NCBI GenBank assembly: GCA_016703645.1
Contig: JADJBR010000009.1
Location: 1,003,501-1,067,500 of the forward strand
Source of the DNA: Zoogloea sp.
Lineage (GTDB): Bacteria > Pseudomonadota > Gammaproteobacteria > Burkholderiales > Rhodocyclaceae
DNA: 64,000 nucleotides
Reading direction: 5' to 3'
Shown here: positions 1 through 8,292 of the stretch, piece after piece
Layout: every line of letters begins with the position of its first letter
How positions within the stretch are numbered: the stretch's first letter is position 1
The notes under the pieces: generated by a model
What the model was told of the DNA's origin: nothing
Seen by the model: the letters and a program-made list of their open reading frames with translations, nothing else
Databases searched by the model: none
Program-made: the position numbers and the translations under genes

Positions 1-129
1 CAGAGGCACGAAGATCAGCATGTCCGACACCCCGAAGCTGCGCCCCCGAAAACGGAAATACGCCGCCACCGCACCGATGATGCTGATCAGCAGGAGGATG
101 ATTTCGATGACTTCGTGGAGGGCTTCCAT
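1..129 (-). CDS. Partial membrane protein, N-terminus only
   Basis: The reverse strand reads from an ATG at 129 into the window edge without a stop, giving 43 residues that begin MEALHEVIEIILLLISIIGA. One hydrophobic segment (about residues 8-25) is followed by a basic stretch (YFRFRGR) and a second hydrophobic start, so this is an inner-membrane protein with an acidic, possibly periplasmic N-terminus. The remainder lies outside the window and I do not recognise the family. GC is high, like the core genome, so it probably marks the left border of the accessory block. Confidence 0.5.
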   Translation of the reverse strand, partial: MEALHEVIEIILLLISIIGAVAAYFRFRGRSFGVSDMLIFVPL

Positions 130-540
130 GGGGGGCGGGGGATTGTTGGTGGGTTGGGTGAGTAGCGGGGGGATTGGGGTGGGGGTCGGTTGTTCGGCCT
201 AACCGGCCGTTGGCCAGTGATTTCGGGTCAGGCAGCAATCTGCCAGTTACCTGCCGTTCAATCGGGAAAGGCTACGAAAGGCTGCTTCCCTATCCGGCGA
301 ACTCACACTCTCGACCCTCAGCGGAACTTCGTCGCTTGTGGGCTGCGAAGACAGCTCACTGAGCGGAGCAGACGTTCATGGTACTTGCTGAACCTGAACT
401 ACTCGGCCAAACCCGACGCTGGATCATGAGAGCAACAAGTGCAGTAACGCATCGTATAACTGCCGCTCGCCATTCAGGGGGAAATTTAGGACTTGTGCAT
501 ACCCGTCGCCCGAAGCACCTCACGGAATATCCAAACAGTA
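130..540. other. Non-coding stretch downstream of the reverse transcriptase
   Basis: About 410 bases with no convincing gene; short open frames here lack ribosome sites and family features. It starts with a G/T-rich run, then contains several short inverted repeats (for example around 195-215 and 228-270) and a segment near 300-375 that looks like a worn intergenic repeat. Because it directly follows the stop of the reverse transcriptase gene on the same strand, it is a place to look for a structured RNA partner, but nothing here proves one. Confidence 0.35.
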
Positions 541-2145
541 TTACCCGGAAACATCACCAAGCAAATACTCCAAGTCAAAATCGTCGTCAGCGTCGCCATA
601 GTCCTGCCCGACGGCAGCCTTTACCGCTATAGGGAGCGTCGCGGTCTCGTCGTAAAACGACACGCCCGCCGCTTTCATCGGCCCGAAATGCTTGTTCGCC
701 GTCACAAAATCCTTTCCGCCCTTGTTGGGAAGCCAGCCTTTCACATTCGCCTCATAGGCAAGCAACCATTGCGCATCAGTCAGTTCTCCATCGTGCATCA
801 GCGCTTCAAGGGGACTGACATCCACCGGGCCAGTAACCAGTCCCTTGGCGATCAGATGCAAAGCACACAGCGCCACGCACGGGTCAGACGCCAGCAAAGA
901 CTTCTCGACCGCCTTTGCATCAAGCGTGCAGCCGAGGCAGATTGCGCCCCACAACGCCCAAACGACTTCGCTACCGTGATGCAGCGGCGCGTGATCCTCA
1001 ATCAACTGCTGCAAGGATTCGGTAATGCGGGCACGGTCAAGAGGCATGCGCAGGTGGTACTTGTACAACTCGCCAATCACCGCCGGCGCAGTACCGGGTT
1101 CAACGGAAAGGCATTGCAGGAGCAGGCTTTCGTAAAGACCCCAGTTCTTTTCGAAAATGGAGACCGAACGCATCCGCTGAACCGAATAGCGAAGAATGGC
1201 TTCTTCGCGCTGGTTTGCCGCCAGCTCGAAAGCCCGGCCGAAGTAACTCAACAGATCCCTCCGTTGTGCGCCGGACGTTGATGAACGAAACGCGAACAAA
1301 CGCAGATGTGGCACCCATGACGCCTCCAGTTCTGATGGCAACTCGACGATTCGCGTCTTCCGGGGATTTAGCTGAAGCTGAAGATCACCCACCAAGTGCT
1401 GCAACTGTCCCAGCGTTTCTTCAGCTTCGGCGACGGTTCGAAATCCGCAGGCGATGTCGTCGATGTAACGAAAGCCACGTTTCGTCATCGCCCCGGAAAG
1501 CTGAGCATCAACCGACGAAAGGATCGCTTCAGCGATAACGAGCGACGTATCCGGCCCGATGGGGATGCCGATCGTCTGCTTGTCCTGACCGTTCCGCATT
1601 GCCAAGTCGAGCACATTGCCAAGCAACGAGTAGTCATTCGGCTTCGACTTCGCAACTGCCTTGGTGTGCAGTGCCCACGGAATCGAATGGGTGTAGATGC
1701 TCGGATAGAACTGGCTGAGGTCAGTCGCCAGCAGGTAGCGTGATGCCGTGCGCGAGCGTGCCCGAGCAAGCGGAATGGCATCGAAGGGGCTGCGAGGGCT
1801 GATCGCACGAACGCCATGCTTCAGGTATCGCGGCGTTGTTAGCGAAATCGGCGATTGCTTACATACGGCCTTCAGCTCCGCCCAGCCCTCAGCAACCGCG
1901 CGCGCAACCTGATACTGATTGATCGGATTGGGGATCGTCAGCTTGCGCCGCAATGTCCCGGTGCGGGCCAGATTGTGGATGGCAGGCCGCGACACCAGAT
2001 TCCCCTTGCTCCCCTTCTTGGACGTATCCAAGTGAAAAGCCGCCGGGGCCGTTTCGGCGAAGATACCGAACAGATTGGTGTTGAACGGCGGCGGCAATTC
2101 CTTGGGAAAATACCCTCTCGCGAGAATTGTGGCTAGTGGCGACAT
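541..2145 (-). CDS. Reverse transcriptase of the UG/DRT/Abi-like defence group
   Basis: RNA-directed DNA polymerase of about 534 residues. Near the N-terminus is GYFPKELPPPF (about 11-21), a motif I associate with 'unknown group' and abortive-infection RTs. Motif A is ATDLSQFYPSI (catalytic Asp about 142), a GIPIGP segment sits near 193-198, and the catalytic box is YIDD (about 227-230), followed by LQLNPRKTRI. The C-terminal half (about 300-530) is helical and repeat-like, ending near GVSFYDE, which fits the alpha-repeat domain of class 1 UG RTs. There are no group II intron maturase features and no retron msr/msd was recognised. The gene is third in an operon, 31-40 bases after hsdM. An alternative TTG start lies at 2154. 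GC is lower than in the core genes, suggesting transfer. The exact UG/DRT type is undetermined. Confidence 0.85.
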   Translation of the reverse strand: MSPLATILARGYFPKELPPPFNTNLFGIFAETAPAAFHLDTSKKGSKGNLVSRPAIHNLARTGTLRRKLTIPNPINQYQVARAVAEGWAELKAVCKQSPISLTTPRYLKHGVRAISPRSPFDAIPLARARSRTASRYLLATDLSQFYPSIYTHSIPWALHTKAVAKSKPNDYSLLGNVLDLAMRNGQDKQTIGIPIGPDTSLVIAEAILSSVDAQLSGAMTKRGFRYIDDIACGFRTVAEAEETLGQLQHLVGDLQLQLNPRKTRIVELPSELEASWVPHLRLFAFRSSTSGAQRRDLLSYFGRAFELAANQREEAILRYSVQRMRSVSIFEKNWGLYESLLLQCLSVEPGTAPAVIGELYKYHLRMPLDRARITESLQQLIEDHAPLHHGSEVVWALWGAICLGCTLDAKAVEKSLLASDPCVALCALHLIAKGLVTGPVDVSPLEALMHDGELTDAQWLLAYEANVKGWLPNKGGKDFVTANKHFGPMKAAGVSFYDETATLPIAVKAAVGQDYGDADDDFDLEYLLGDVSG

Positions 2146-2185
2146 CTTGCTCAATTAGCCTGACTTCTATTCCAGTCAAAAAGCA

Positions 2186-4180
2186 TCACCCGACACTCCC
2201 ATTCGGCAGGAAGTCTTCAACGGTCGCCATGCCATCAACGGTCGCCATTAGGCTTTCGATATCGAGAGTAAGCTGGTCAGTAATTTTGCGAATGGCATAA
2301 TTTGCGGTCGCGGCGCGCAACGCCTTAGCTGCGAAAATCATCTCAGAGGCCGTAGTGCCAATGAAGTGCGATTCAACCACCTCGTCCTGCTTAGAACGAG
2401 AGGGTATCGGCACAAGGACGTCTCGGAGCTGATCGCTAGACATCGTTACGTTCGTCGCTCCGCACATTAGAGGCACGAGAAGCTCATTGCTCGTCGCGCT
2501 CAGAAATAGGTGCAAATACCTGGGATTTACAACTTTTTCATCATTCACGAACAACGCGCACATCGTGGTGGCAAGCGCAAATTTTCCCTCGTGAAAATGA
2601 AGCCGTTTGATATCAGCCTTGCCGTGCCCAGAGGACGAGACGAGAGGAATGCAAATTGCTCTTCCGTCGAAATCCCAGTGATCTGACGTTTTTTTCTCTT
2701 CTGCTGGAACAACAAGAGCAAAGTCTCCCGGTGGAGTAGCCATATTTGGTGACAAACCATCGCGAATCTCGCATATGTCCCCAATGCGCATTAACGGAAC
2801 ATCTGAGCGATGAATGACTCGGTTGGGCAAATCATGCCAACGGCCCAAGATGTGCGTGGCTCTGCCAAGCAAGAGGTCCGACTTCCTAATTGCGTAAGCT
2901 CGAACAGGGGCCCCGCCAGATTTCCATTCGCGTCGATCGACTACTGCCTGTCGAAACTGGGATATGAGGTCGGCCGCTTCCCCAATCTGTGACCCGGAAA
3001 CAGGTTCGCGGGTATCCGTCTGGGTGAAGCCATCATTTTCTATCTCAACAAACAGCACCGAATCTGCTTGGCGAGCCAGCTTACGGTCGACGATCAATAT
3101 ATGCGTTTTAACACTTGCATATGGCTTAAAAACACCGTGCGGAAGCGTGATGTCGGCCAACAAGAACCCATCTTCGAGTAACTTCCGCCTTAGTTGAACG
3201 TGTCCGCTTTGCTCAACAAAATGAATCCCCTCAGGGACGATAATTCCTGCTTTCCCGTTGGAACTAAGGTGATCCAAAAAGTAGTCAAGAAACAAGACCT
3301 CGCTTCGCTTTGACTGAACAGAAAAACGCTTATGTGGTGGCTTAACCCCGCCTTTCGGCGACATGAAGGGCGGGTTTGCAAGGATGACATCTGCGGTTTC
3401 ATTCCATCGCTCTTCGCTGGTCAAAGTGTCGTATTCGACAATGTGCGGGTCGGTGAAACCATGCAGATACATATTGACCAGCGACAGGCGCACCATGTCG
3501 GGCGAAATGTCATAGCCGCGAATGTTGGCAGCGAGGTTGGCACGCTCTTCCGGTGTAAGTTGGTCGCCTGGCCGCTCCTTGGTGTTCTGCTTGAGAATGT
3601 GCTTCCACGCCGAAATGAGAAAGCCCGCTGTGCCGCAGGCGGGGTCGAGCACGCTTTCGTTTTTCTTCGGGTCGATGACTTCGACCATGAAGTCGATGAT
3701 GTGGCGCGGCGTGCGGAACTGGCCGGCGTCACCCTGGCTGCCGAGCACCGAAAGCAGGTATTCGAAGGCATCGCCGAGGCGTTCGGAATGGTCGTAGGTG
3801 AAACTGTCGATTTCCTTGAGAAAGCTACGCAGGGTTTCCGGATCGCGATAAGGCAGATAGGCGTTCTTGAAGATGTCGCGGAACAGCGCCGGGATGCCGG
3901 GGTTCTCGTTCATCTTGCCGATGGCTTCGGAATACAGCGCTAGCACATCGAAGCCGCCCATGTTGGGCGCCATCAGTTTGGCCCAGCCGTATTTTGCATA
4001 GTTGCCGGCAAAGAAGCTGCGCGCGCCGCCCAGCTCTTCCGCTTCGGCGTCCATGTCGTCCATGAACTTGTAGATCAGTGCGATCGTAATCTGTTCGACC
4101 TGCGATTTTGGGTCGGGCACCTTGCCGACGAGGATGTCGCGGCAGGTGTCGATTCGGCGTTTGGTGTCAGCGTCGAGCAT
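2186..4180 (-). CDS. hsdM: Type I restriction-modification methylase with fused specificity-like domain (HsdM-S)
   Basis: Adenine-N6 methyltransferase of 664 residues. An N-terminal helical HsdM domain (about 1-160) precedes the SAM-binding motif I DPACGTAGF (179-187) and the catalytic NPPF (269-272). From about residue 450 the protein changes to a target-recognition-like domain (MRIGDICEIRDGLSP, ending in the DVLVPIPSRSKQDEVV type motif and a helix), as in HsdS half-subunits. HsdM alone is usually about 500 residues, so this is an M-S fusion with a single recognition domain, and no separate hsdS is present. It methylates the host sites that HsdR would otherwise attack. The start is ATG at 4180, 18 bases after the hsdR stop, so the three genes are probably co-transcribed. 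Confidence 0.88.
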   Translation of the reverse strand: MLDADTKRRIDTCRDILVGKVPDPKSQVEQITIALIYKFMDDMDAEAEELGGARSFFAGNYAKYGWAKLMAPNMGGFDVLALYSEAIGKMNENPGIPALFRDIFKNAYLPYRDPETLRSFLKEIDSFTYDHSERLGDAFEYLLSVLGSQGDAGQFRTPRHIIDFMVEVIDPKKNESVLDPACGTAGFLISAWKHILKQNTKERPGDQLTPEERANLAANIRGYDISPDMVRLSLVNMYLHGFTDPHIVEYDTLTSEERWNETADVILANPPFMSPKGGVKPPHKRFSVQSKRSEVLFLDYFLDHLSSNGKAGIIVPEGIHFVEQSGHVQLRRKLLEDGFLLADITLPHGVFKPYASVKTHILIVDRKLARQADSVLFVEIENDGFTQTDTREPVSGSQIGEAADLISQFRQAVVDRREWKSGGAPVRAYAIRKSDLLLGRATHILGRWHDLPNRVIHRSDVPLMRIGDICEIRDGLSPNMATPPGDFALVVPAEEKKTSDHWDFDGRAICIPLVSSSGHGKADIKRLHFHEGKFALATTMCALFVNDEKVVNPRYLHLFLSATSNELLVPLMCGATNVTMSSDQLRDVLVPIPSRSKQDEVVESHFIGTTASEMIFAAKALRAATANYAIRKITDQLTLDIESLMATVDGMATVEDFLPNGSVG

Positions 4181-4198
4181 TACTGGTGTTGCCTTCTA

Positions 4199-6748
4199 TT
4201 ACATGAATTGGTTGAGGGAGACGTAATCCTTCACGTACTCCGGGAGACGGTCGCGCCATTCCTTGGGTACGGCCTTGAAGTCGGCCATGCTGAAGGCGGG
4301 ATTGACGTTGAGTTCCGTGAGACGACGCTTTTCGATGATGTCGCGCAGGCTGCCATCGGTGGCGTAGGCCTTGAAGAAATACTTGAGGGCGACGATGGCG
4401 TCAGCGTGTTTAGCCAAGTCGTCTTCGGGCTGATCGAGCAGGAACTTTTGAAATTCGTCTTCGAGCAGTTCATCTTTCGATTTGAAGCCGGGAATCAGGC
4501 CGAAAACTTTTTCCAGAATCTCGCGCAGCGTCAGGCGGCGATCCACGCCGGCAGCGCGGCGCAGCTTGTCGAGGGTATAGAACTCGGCGGGCTTGTTGAG
4601 CAGATTAGCCGCAACATATTCAACCGCGTTGTCCCATTGCTCCTTATCAACGAAGGATTTCAAGGTGTCGTCGGCCTTCACGGTCTTCTCAAAGGTTTCG
4701 AAGAACATACGGTCGATCTTCATGCCCTGAGGGCCGACGGCTTCTTCCTTGACGTGTTGGATGTTGTCCGGACCACCGTGAATGTATTCGCCGGTTGGGC
4801 CGATGGTCGTACCGCCACCCTCTCCATTGCCGTCACCTGCGCTGGGCCGAGGCAGCTTCAGCACCTCGTCATAGTTGAATTTCTCTTCGAAGTATTCACA
4901 GTTGGCGAAGAAGTCGAAGAACTTGAATTGCGATTTCTCCTGCTTGCCGATCTGCTCCTTGAGCTGCTTGTCGAAAAGCTGTTCGAGGAAGCCGTGTTTA
5001 CGCGTCCCCCGCCCTTTGATCTGCACGAAGTCTGAGGGCGAGAACACCGGGCGCATCAGCGCGAGGTTGAGGATGTCCGGACAGTCGTAGCCGGTGGTCA
5101 TCATGCCGACGGTGACGCACACCCGCGCCTTGCTGGTCTTGTAGGCATCGAGGAAGTTGGCCGAGCCGAGCAGGTTGTTATTGGTGAAGTTGATGGTGTA
5201 TTGCTGCGCGTCGGAAATTTGCGAGGTGACCTGCACGGCAAAATCGGACTGATAGCGGCCCGGCCAGAGCGTGTCGGCCTGCTCGTTGAGAATCTGCGTC
5301 AGCTTGGCAGCGTGGTTCTGGCTGACGGCAAAGACGATGGCCTTGCCGTATTCGTGGCTGATCGGATCACGCAGGCCGTTGGCGAGGAAGATCTGGCAGA
5401 AGAGGCGGTTGGTGGCCTCGGAGAAGAACTTCTTCTCGAAATCTTTCTGGAAGAAGTTTTCATCCTCATTTCCCCCGTTTTCGTTGGAGCTTGCGACGGC
5501 ATAGCCCTTGTCCGATAGCAGTTGGGTGGTGATGCCGGTACGGGCATCGACCACCACGGGATTGATGAGGAATCCGTCGCGCACGCCATCGAGCAGCGAA
5601 TAGCGGAAAGTCGGTTGCCCGGATTCGCAGCCGAAGGTGCGGTAGGTGTCGAGCAGTAGCCGGCGCTCGGTTTCGCGCGGGTCTCGAGTACTAGGTTTAG
5701 TCGCGTCGTATTTCTTCAGGTAGTCGCGTGGCGTCGCGGTTAGGCCGAGCTTGTAGCCAACGAAATACTCGAACACGGCGCGGGCATTGCCGCCGATAGA
5801 GCGGTGTGCTTCGTCGGAAATCACCAGATCGAAATCGGTCGGCGAAAACAGGCGCTTGTACTTGTCGTTGAAAAGCAACGACTGCACGGTGGTCACGACA
5901 ATCTCGGCCTTGCGCCATTCGTCGCGGCGCTCCTTGTAAATCACCGAGGTGTAGTCGTTCTTGAGTTGCGCAATGAAGGCTTTGTTGGCCTGGTCTTCGA
6001 GTTCCAGCCGATCCACGAGGAAGAGCACGCGCCGGGCGTTACCGGTGCGCAGGAAGAGCTTGATGACGGCGGCCGCCGTCAGGGTCTTACCGGTGCCAGT
6101 CGCCATCTCGAATAGGAAACGGCTGCTACCTTCCGCCACGGCATCCTGGATCGCCTGCACGGCGCGCTTCTGATACCCGCGCAGGAAGCGCAGACGGTTC
6201 TTTTGGATGAAAGCGTCGCGTTCCGCTGGATTGTTCCAGCCAGCCTCGGCACTATAGGTCGGCATTTGCGTCAGCGCGATGTAGTCCTTGCCGACCGGCT
6301 CGGTAATCAGTCGCTGTGGGTTGGGCTGGAAGCGGTGATAGCCCTTGATGGAATCCGGCGTCGGAAAGCGCGTGATGATATGCGGGTTGCCCTGCTCGAG
6401 ATCCCAGAAGTAATTCAGGTTGCCGTTGGAGAGGACGACGAATCGGCAATTCTGCGATTTGGCGTACTTACGCGCCTGCTCCTTGCCGACCAGCGGGTTC
6501 TTGTCTTCCGACTTGGCTTCGAGCACAACCAGAGGGAACCCCGCCTCGTCCAGAAGTAGGAAGTCGATGAACCCGTTGCCGGTCTGTTCGAAATTTTCGC
6601 CGAGGGCGTCGATGGCTGCCTTGGTCAGCTTGACCTTGGGTTCGAGCACGATATTGGCTTTGCCACTGGCGTAGTCGAAGAAGCGCCAGCCGGACTCTTC
6701 GAGCAGCTTGTTGATCTTGATGCGGGCTTTTGCTTCTTTGGCAGCCAC
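4199..6748 (-). CDS. hsdR: Type I restriction endonuclease subunit R
   Basis: Motor and nuclease subunit of a type I restriction system, 849 residues. The N-terminal PD-(D/E)XK nuclease shows FIDFLLLDE and VLEAK (about 60-80). The SF2 translocase has Walker A MATGTGKT (about 215), DEAH in VISDEAHRS, GLTATPRD (motif III) and QIKGRGTRKHG (motif VI). The C-terminal about 150 residues form the helical coupling domain. The start is GTG at 6748 with a GGGAG ribosome site about 10 bases upstream (6757-6761 read on the minus strand). It is the first gene of the operon hsdR, hsdM-S, reverse transcriptase. GC is lower than in flanking genes. The reading frame is intact, so the enzyme is probably functional. 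Confidence 0.9.
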   Translation of the reverse strand: MAAKEAKARIKINKLLEESGWRFFDYASGKANIVLEPKVKLTKAAIDALGENFEQTGNGFIDFLLLDEAGFPLVVLEAKSEDKNPLVGKEQARKYAKSQNCRFVVLSNGNLNYFWDLEQGNPHIITRFPTPDSIKGYHRFQPNPQRLITEPVGKDYIALTQMPTYSAEAGWNNPAERDAFIQKNRLRFLRGYQKRAVQAIQDAVAEGSSRFLFEMATGTGKTLTAAAVIKLFLRTGNARRVLFLVDRLELEDQANKAFIAQLKNDYTSVIYKERRDEWRKAEIVVTTVQSLLFNDKYKRLFSPTDFDLVISDEAHRSIGGNARAVFEYFVGYKLGLTATPRDYLKKYDATKPSTRDPRETERRLLLDTYRTFGCESGQPTFRYSLLDGVRDGFLINPVVVDARTGITTQLLSDKGYAVASSNENGGNEDENFFQKDFEKKFFSEATNRLFCQIFLANGLRDPISHEYGKAIVFAVSQNHAAKLTQILNEQADTLWPGRYQSDFAVQVTSQISDAQQYTINFTNNNLLGSANFLDAYKTSKARVCVTVGMMTTGYDCPDILNLALMRPVFSPSDFVQIKGRGTRKHGFLEQLFDKQLKEQIGKQEKSQFKFFDFFANCEYFEEKFNYDEVLKLPRPSAGDGNGEGGGTTIGPTGEYIHGGPDNIQHVKEEAVGPQGMKIDRMFFETFEKTVKADDTLKSFVDKEQWDNAVEYVAANLLNKPAEFYTLDKLRRAAGVDRRLTLREILEKVFGLIPGFKSKDELLEDEFQKFLLDQPEDDLAKHADAIVALKYFFKAYATDGSLRDIIEKRRLTELNVNPAFSMADFKAVPKEWRDRLPEYVKDYVSLNQFM

Positions 6749-7085
6749 TGTGACACTCCCTGCAATGCAGCGGAATATTTTTATTGGGCGTGAGTTTAAA
6801 GCAACTCCTACTAGAAGCGATCATTTCAAATGGTTTCCCCATATCTGGCATAAACCCGAACAGAGAGTGGGCGGCAGGTTACTGTTGCATTGCGACCGAA
6901 TCGTGGGCAGAGAGACAAGGTCGGCTATGGCCGACAACTCGACATTCACACCGCCAACAATAAGCTCGACACCCCCCCGGCCGACCTTCCATTCCCCAGC
7001 CGAGTCACTGGCTCTGGCAGGTTTTCCCATCCCACAGTAGGCCCGACTCCCGCAGCGTGTGGTCGGCGGTCTTCTGCAACCGGAG
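6749..7085. other. Intergenic region upstream of hsdR, no gene seen
   Basis: This 340-base stretch must contain the promoter of the hsdR operon, and the AT-richest part is around 6770-6835. I cannot place a convincing -35/-10 pair. The open frames here are shadows or continuations of a decayed transposase and lack coding features. Confidence 0.4.
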
Positions 7086-7171
7086 TGCGCAATCTCGCGC
7101 TCCGAATCGCCCTGCCGCAAACGCATCAGAACCTGACGGTACGCGTAGATCTCGATACGCCTGCGGGCCAC
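7086..7171 (-). pseudogene. IstA stump, IS21-family transposase remnant
   Basis: From a GTG at 7171, preceded by a good AGGAGG ribosome site (7182-7187), the minus strand encodes MARRRIEIYAYRQVLMRLRQ followed by GDSEREIAHS. This is the typical N-terminus of IS21-family IstA proteins (YRQVL.RLR.GDS.R.IA). After about 28-30 codons the resemblance ends abruptly, while the frame wanders on to 6821 without recognisable domains. No istB and no second terminal repeat are seen, so this is the left-end fragment of a deleted element. It borders the restriction/RT operon and is a trace of the mobile history of this block. Confidence 0.7.
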
Positions 7172-7400
7172 CGGCTTCCTCCTGCTAAACCGGGGAAGGT
7201 AGCGGTGGACCGCTTAAGGTCGAGACTTCCGTCAGAGAGAAACGGGTGCCATTGCTGGTTAGCTGGCGGTAATAGCCGACAAAGCGCCGTAGAACGTGGT
7301 GACGGGATTCCGATGGGCGTCCGTGTATCGACGAGCGCAAAGATCTGGCTTGAGGCGGTCTGGTTTGCCATTGCGTTTGCCTCCGGCTACTGTGGGTCAA

Positions 7401-7436
7401 AGCTATGCAGACTATGACAAAGGAGACTGGAAATGA
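7401..7436 (+). pseudogene. Remnant of a HigB-type toxin C-terminus
   Basis: In frame up to a TGA at 7434-7436 the plus strand reads SYADYDKGDWK. HigB-family toxins commonly end in THxEYDKxxWK-like sequence, and the TGA overlaps the ATG of the HigA gene as ATGA, the usual toxin-antitoxin coupling. Upstream of about 7400 the same frame shows no toxin sequence. I infer that a higB gene stood here and was deleted apart from its last 10-12 codons. The match is short, so this is tentative. Confidence 0.4.
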
Positions 7437-7840
7437 GCATTGTCGACATCCTGGCTCCCTGGACTGCGGTGAACGACGCGCTGGGCTTGGCTACCCCGAT
7501 CCGCGACGCGGCGCACCATGCCGAGATGCTGGCCTTTGTGGATGAAGCCTTCGAGCGCTTTGGGGGTGACGATGCCCACCCGATCTTCGGGCTGGTATCG
7601 ATTGTGGCTGACCGTATCCGCGAGTATGAGGCGAGGGTGCATCCGTGGCCCGAGCTTCCGCCACATGAGTTGCTGCGCGCACTGATGGTGGAACACGACA
7701 TCAAGCAGAGTGAGTTGCCGGAGGTGGGGCCGCAGCCGGTGGTGTCGGAGGTGCTCGCTGGCAAGCGGGCGTTGAACCTTCGGCAGGTCGCCGCGCTGGC
7801 GGCACGCTTTCATGTGCCGATGGAGGTTTTCACCGTGTAA
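7433..7840 (+). CDS. higA: HigA-like antitoxin / HTH regulator
   Basis: 135-residue protein with an acidic N-terminal region and a C-terminal helix-turn-helix (about 85-132: LLRALMVEHDIKQSELPEVG, then VVSEVLAGKRALNLRQVAALAARF). The arrangement and length match the long E. coli-type HigA, which neutralises the HigB mRNA interferase and represses its own operon. The AAGGAGACTGG ribosome site lies just upstream (7420-7430). Only a C-terminal scrap of a toxin precedes it, so it may be an orphan antitoxin able to counter incoming HigB or simply a leftover repressor. Confidence 0.75.
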   Translation: MSIVDILAPWTAVNDALGLATPIRDAAHHAEMLAFVDEAFERFGGDDAHPIFGLVSIVADRIREYEARVHPWPELPPHELLRALMVEHDIKQSELPEVGPQPVVSEVLAGKRALNLRQVAALAARFHVPMEVFTV

Positions 7841-7953
7841 TGACCGCAGGGTGGGCGCAGACCACCTCAGCGCTCAAACCTGTCTGGACCTCCTTGGTGG
7901 GCTACCCCCGCAGCCCTTCGTCAGCACCCTGCAAGCCACCCAGGATGCGTCCG

Positions 7954-8226
7954 TTACCAGACGGGGCTGTCGGGAGAGCCTGGCGCCGATGCGCGTTCCG
8001 GGTCGGCGCCAGGTTTGCTCAGGACGAGCTCCACCCCGAGGATCCTGAGCAATTTCAGGAGCCGCCCGGTGCTGACCTTTTCGGCATTGCGTTCCAGCGC
8101 CGAGTAGGTCTGTTGCGTAACCCCCAGGCGCAGTGCCACTTCGCTTTGGGTCAGGCCGGCATTCTTGCGGAAGGCCTGGAGGAGCATGGGCAGTTGCGCC
8201 GCGGTGCGTACCGTAAAGTGTTCCAT
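7954..8226 (-). CDS. HipB-like XRE-family transcriptional regulator
   Basis: 90 residues with a compact XRE helix-turn-helix (about 15-70: LLQAFRKNAGLTQSEVALRL, then GVTQQTYSALERNAEKVS). The last 20 residues are Pro/Ser/Ala-rich and look disordered. Length and sequence resemble HipB, the antitoxin of HipA kinases, but no hipA follows; the 110 bases downstream (7841-7953) hold no kinase sequence that I can see. A short palindrome-like GTAT-N7-ATAC at 8241-8255 just upstream could be its own operator. Start ATG at 8226. Confidence 0.7.
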   Translation of the reverse strand: MEHFTVRTAAQLPMLLQAFRKNAGLTQSEVALRLGVTQQTYSALERNAEKVSTGRLLKLLRILGVELVLSKPGADPERASAPGSPDSPVW

Positions 8227-8292
8227 ACAGGCCCCAAGCTGTATTTTCTATATACGCATCGTAGGCTGTACTTCGGGGGGGCCGGGGTGCCC

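Noticed and set aside
190-632. Short plus-strand frames upstream of and over the end of the RT gene
   Set aside because: They lack ribosome sites, overlap one another, and overlap the well-supported RT. No domain features are seen.
7841-7953. A hipA fragment downstream of the HipB-like gene
   Set aside because: Reading the minus strand in all frames gave no HipA-like motif, so the gene is listed as an orphan.
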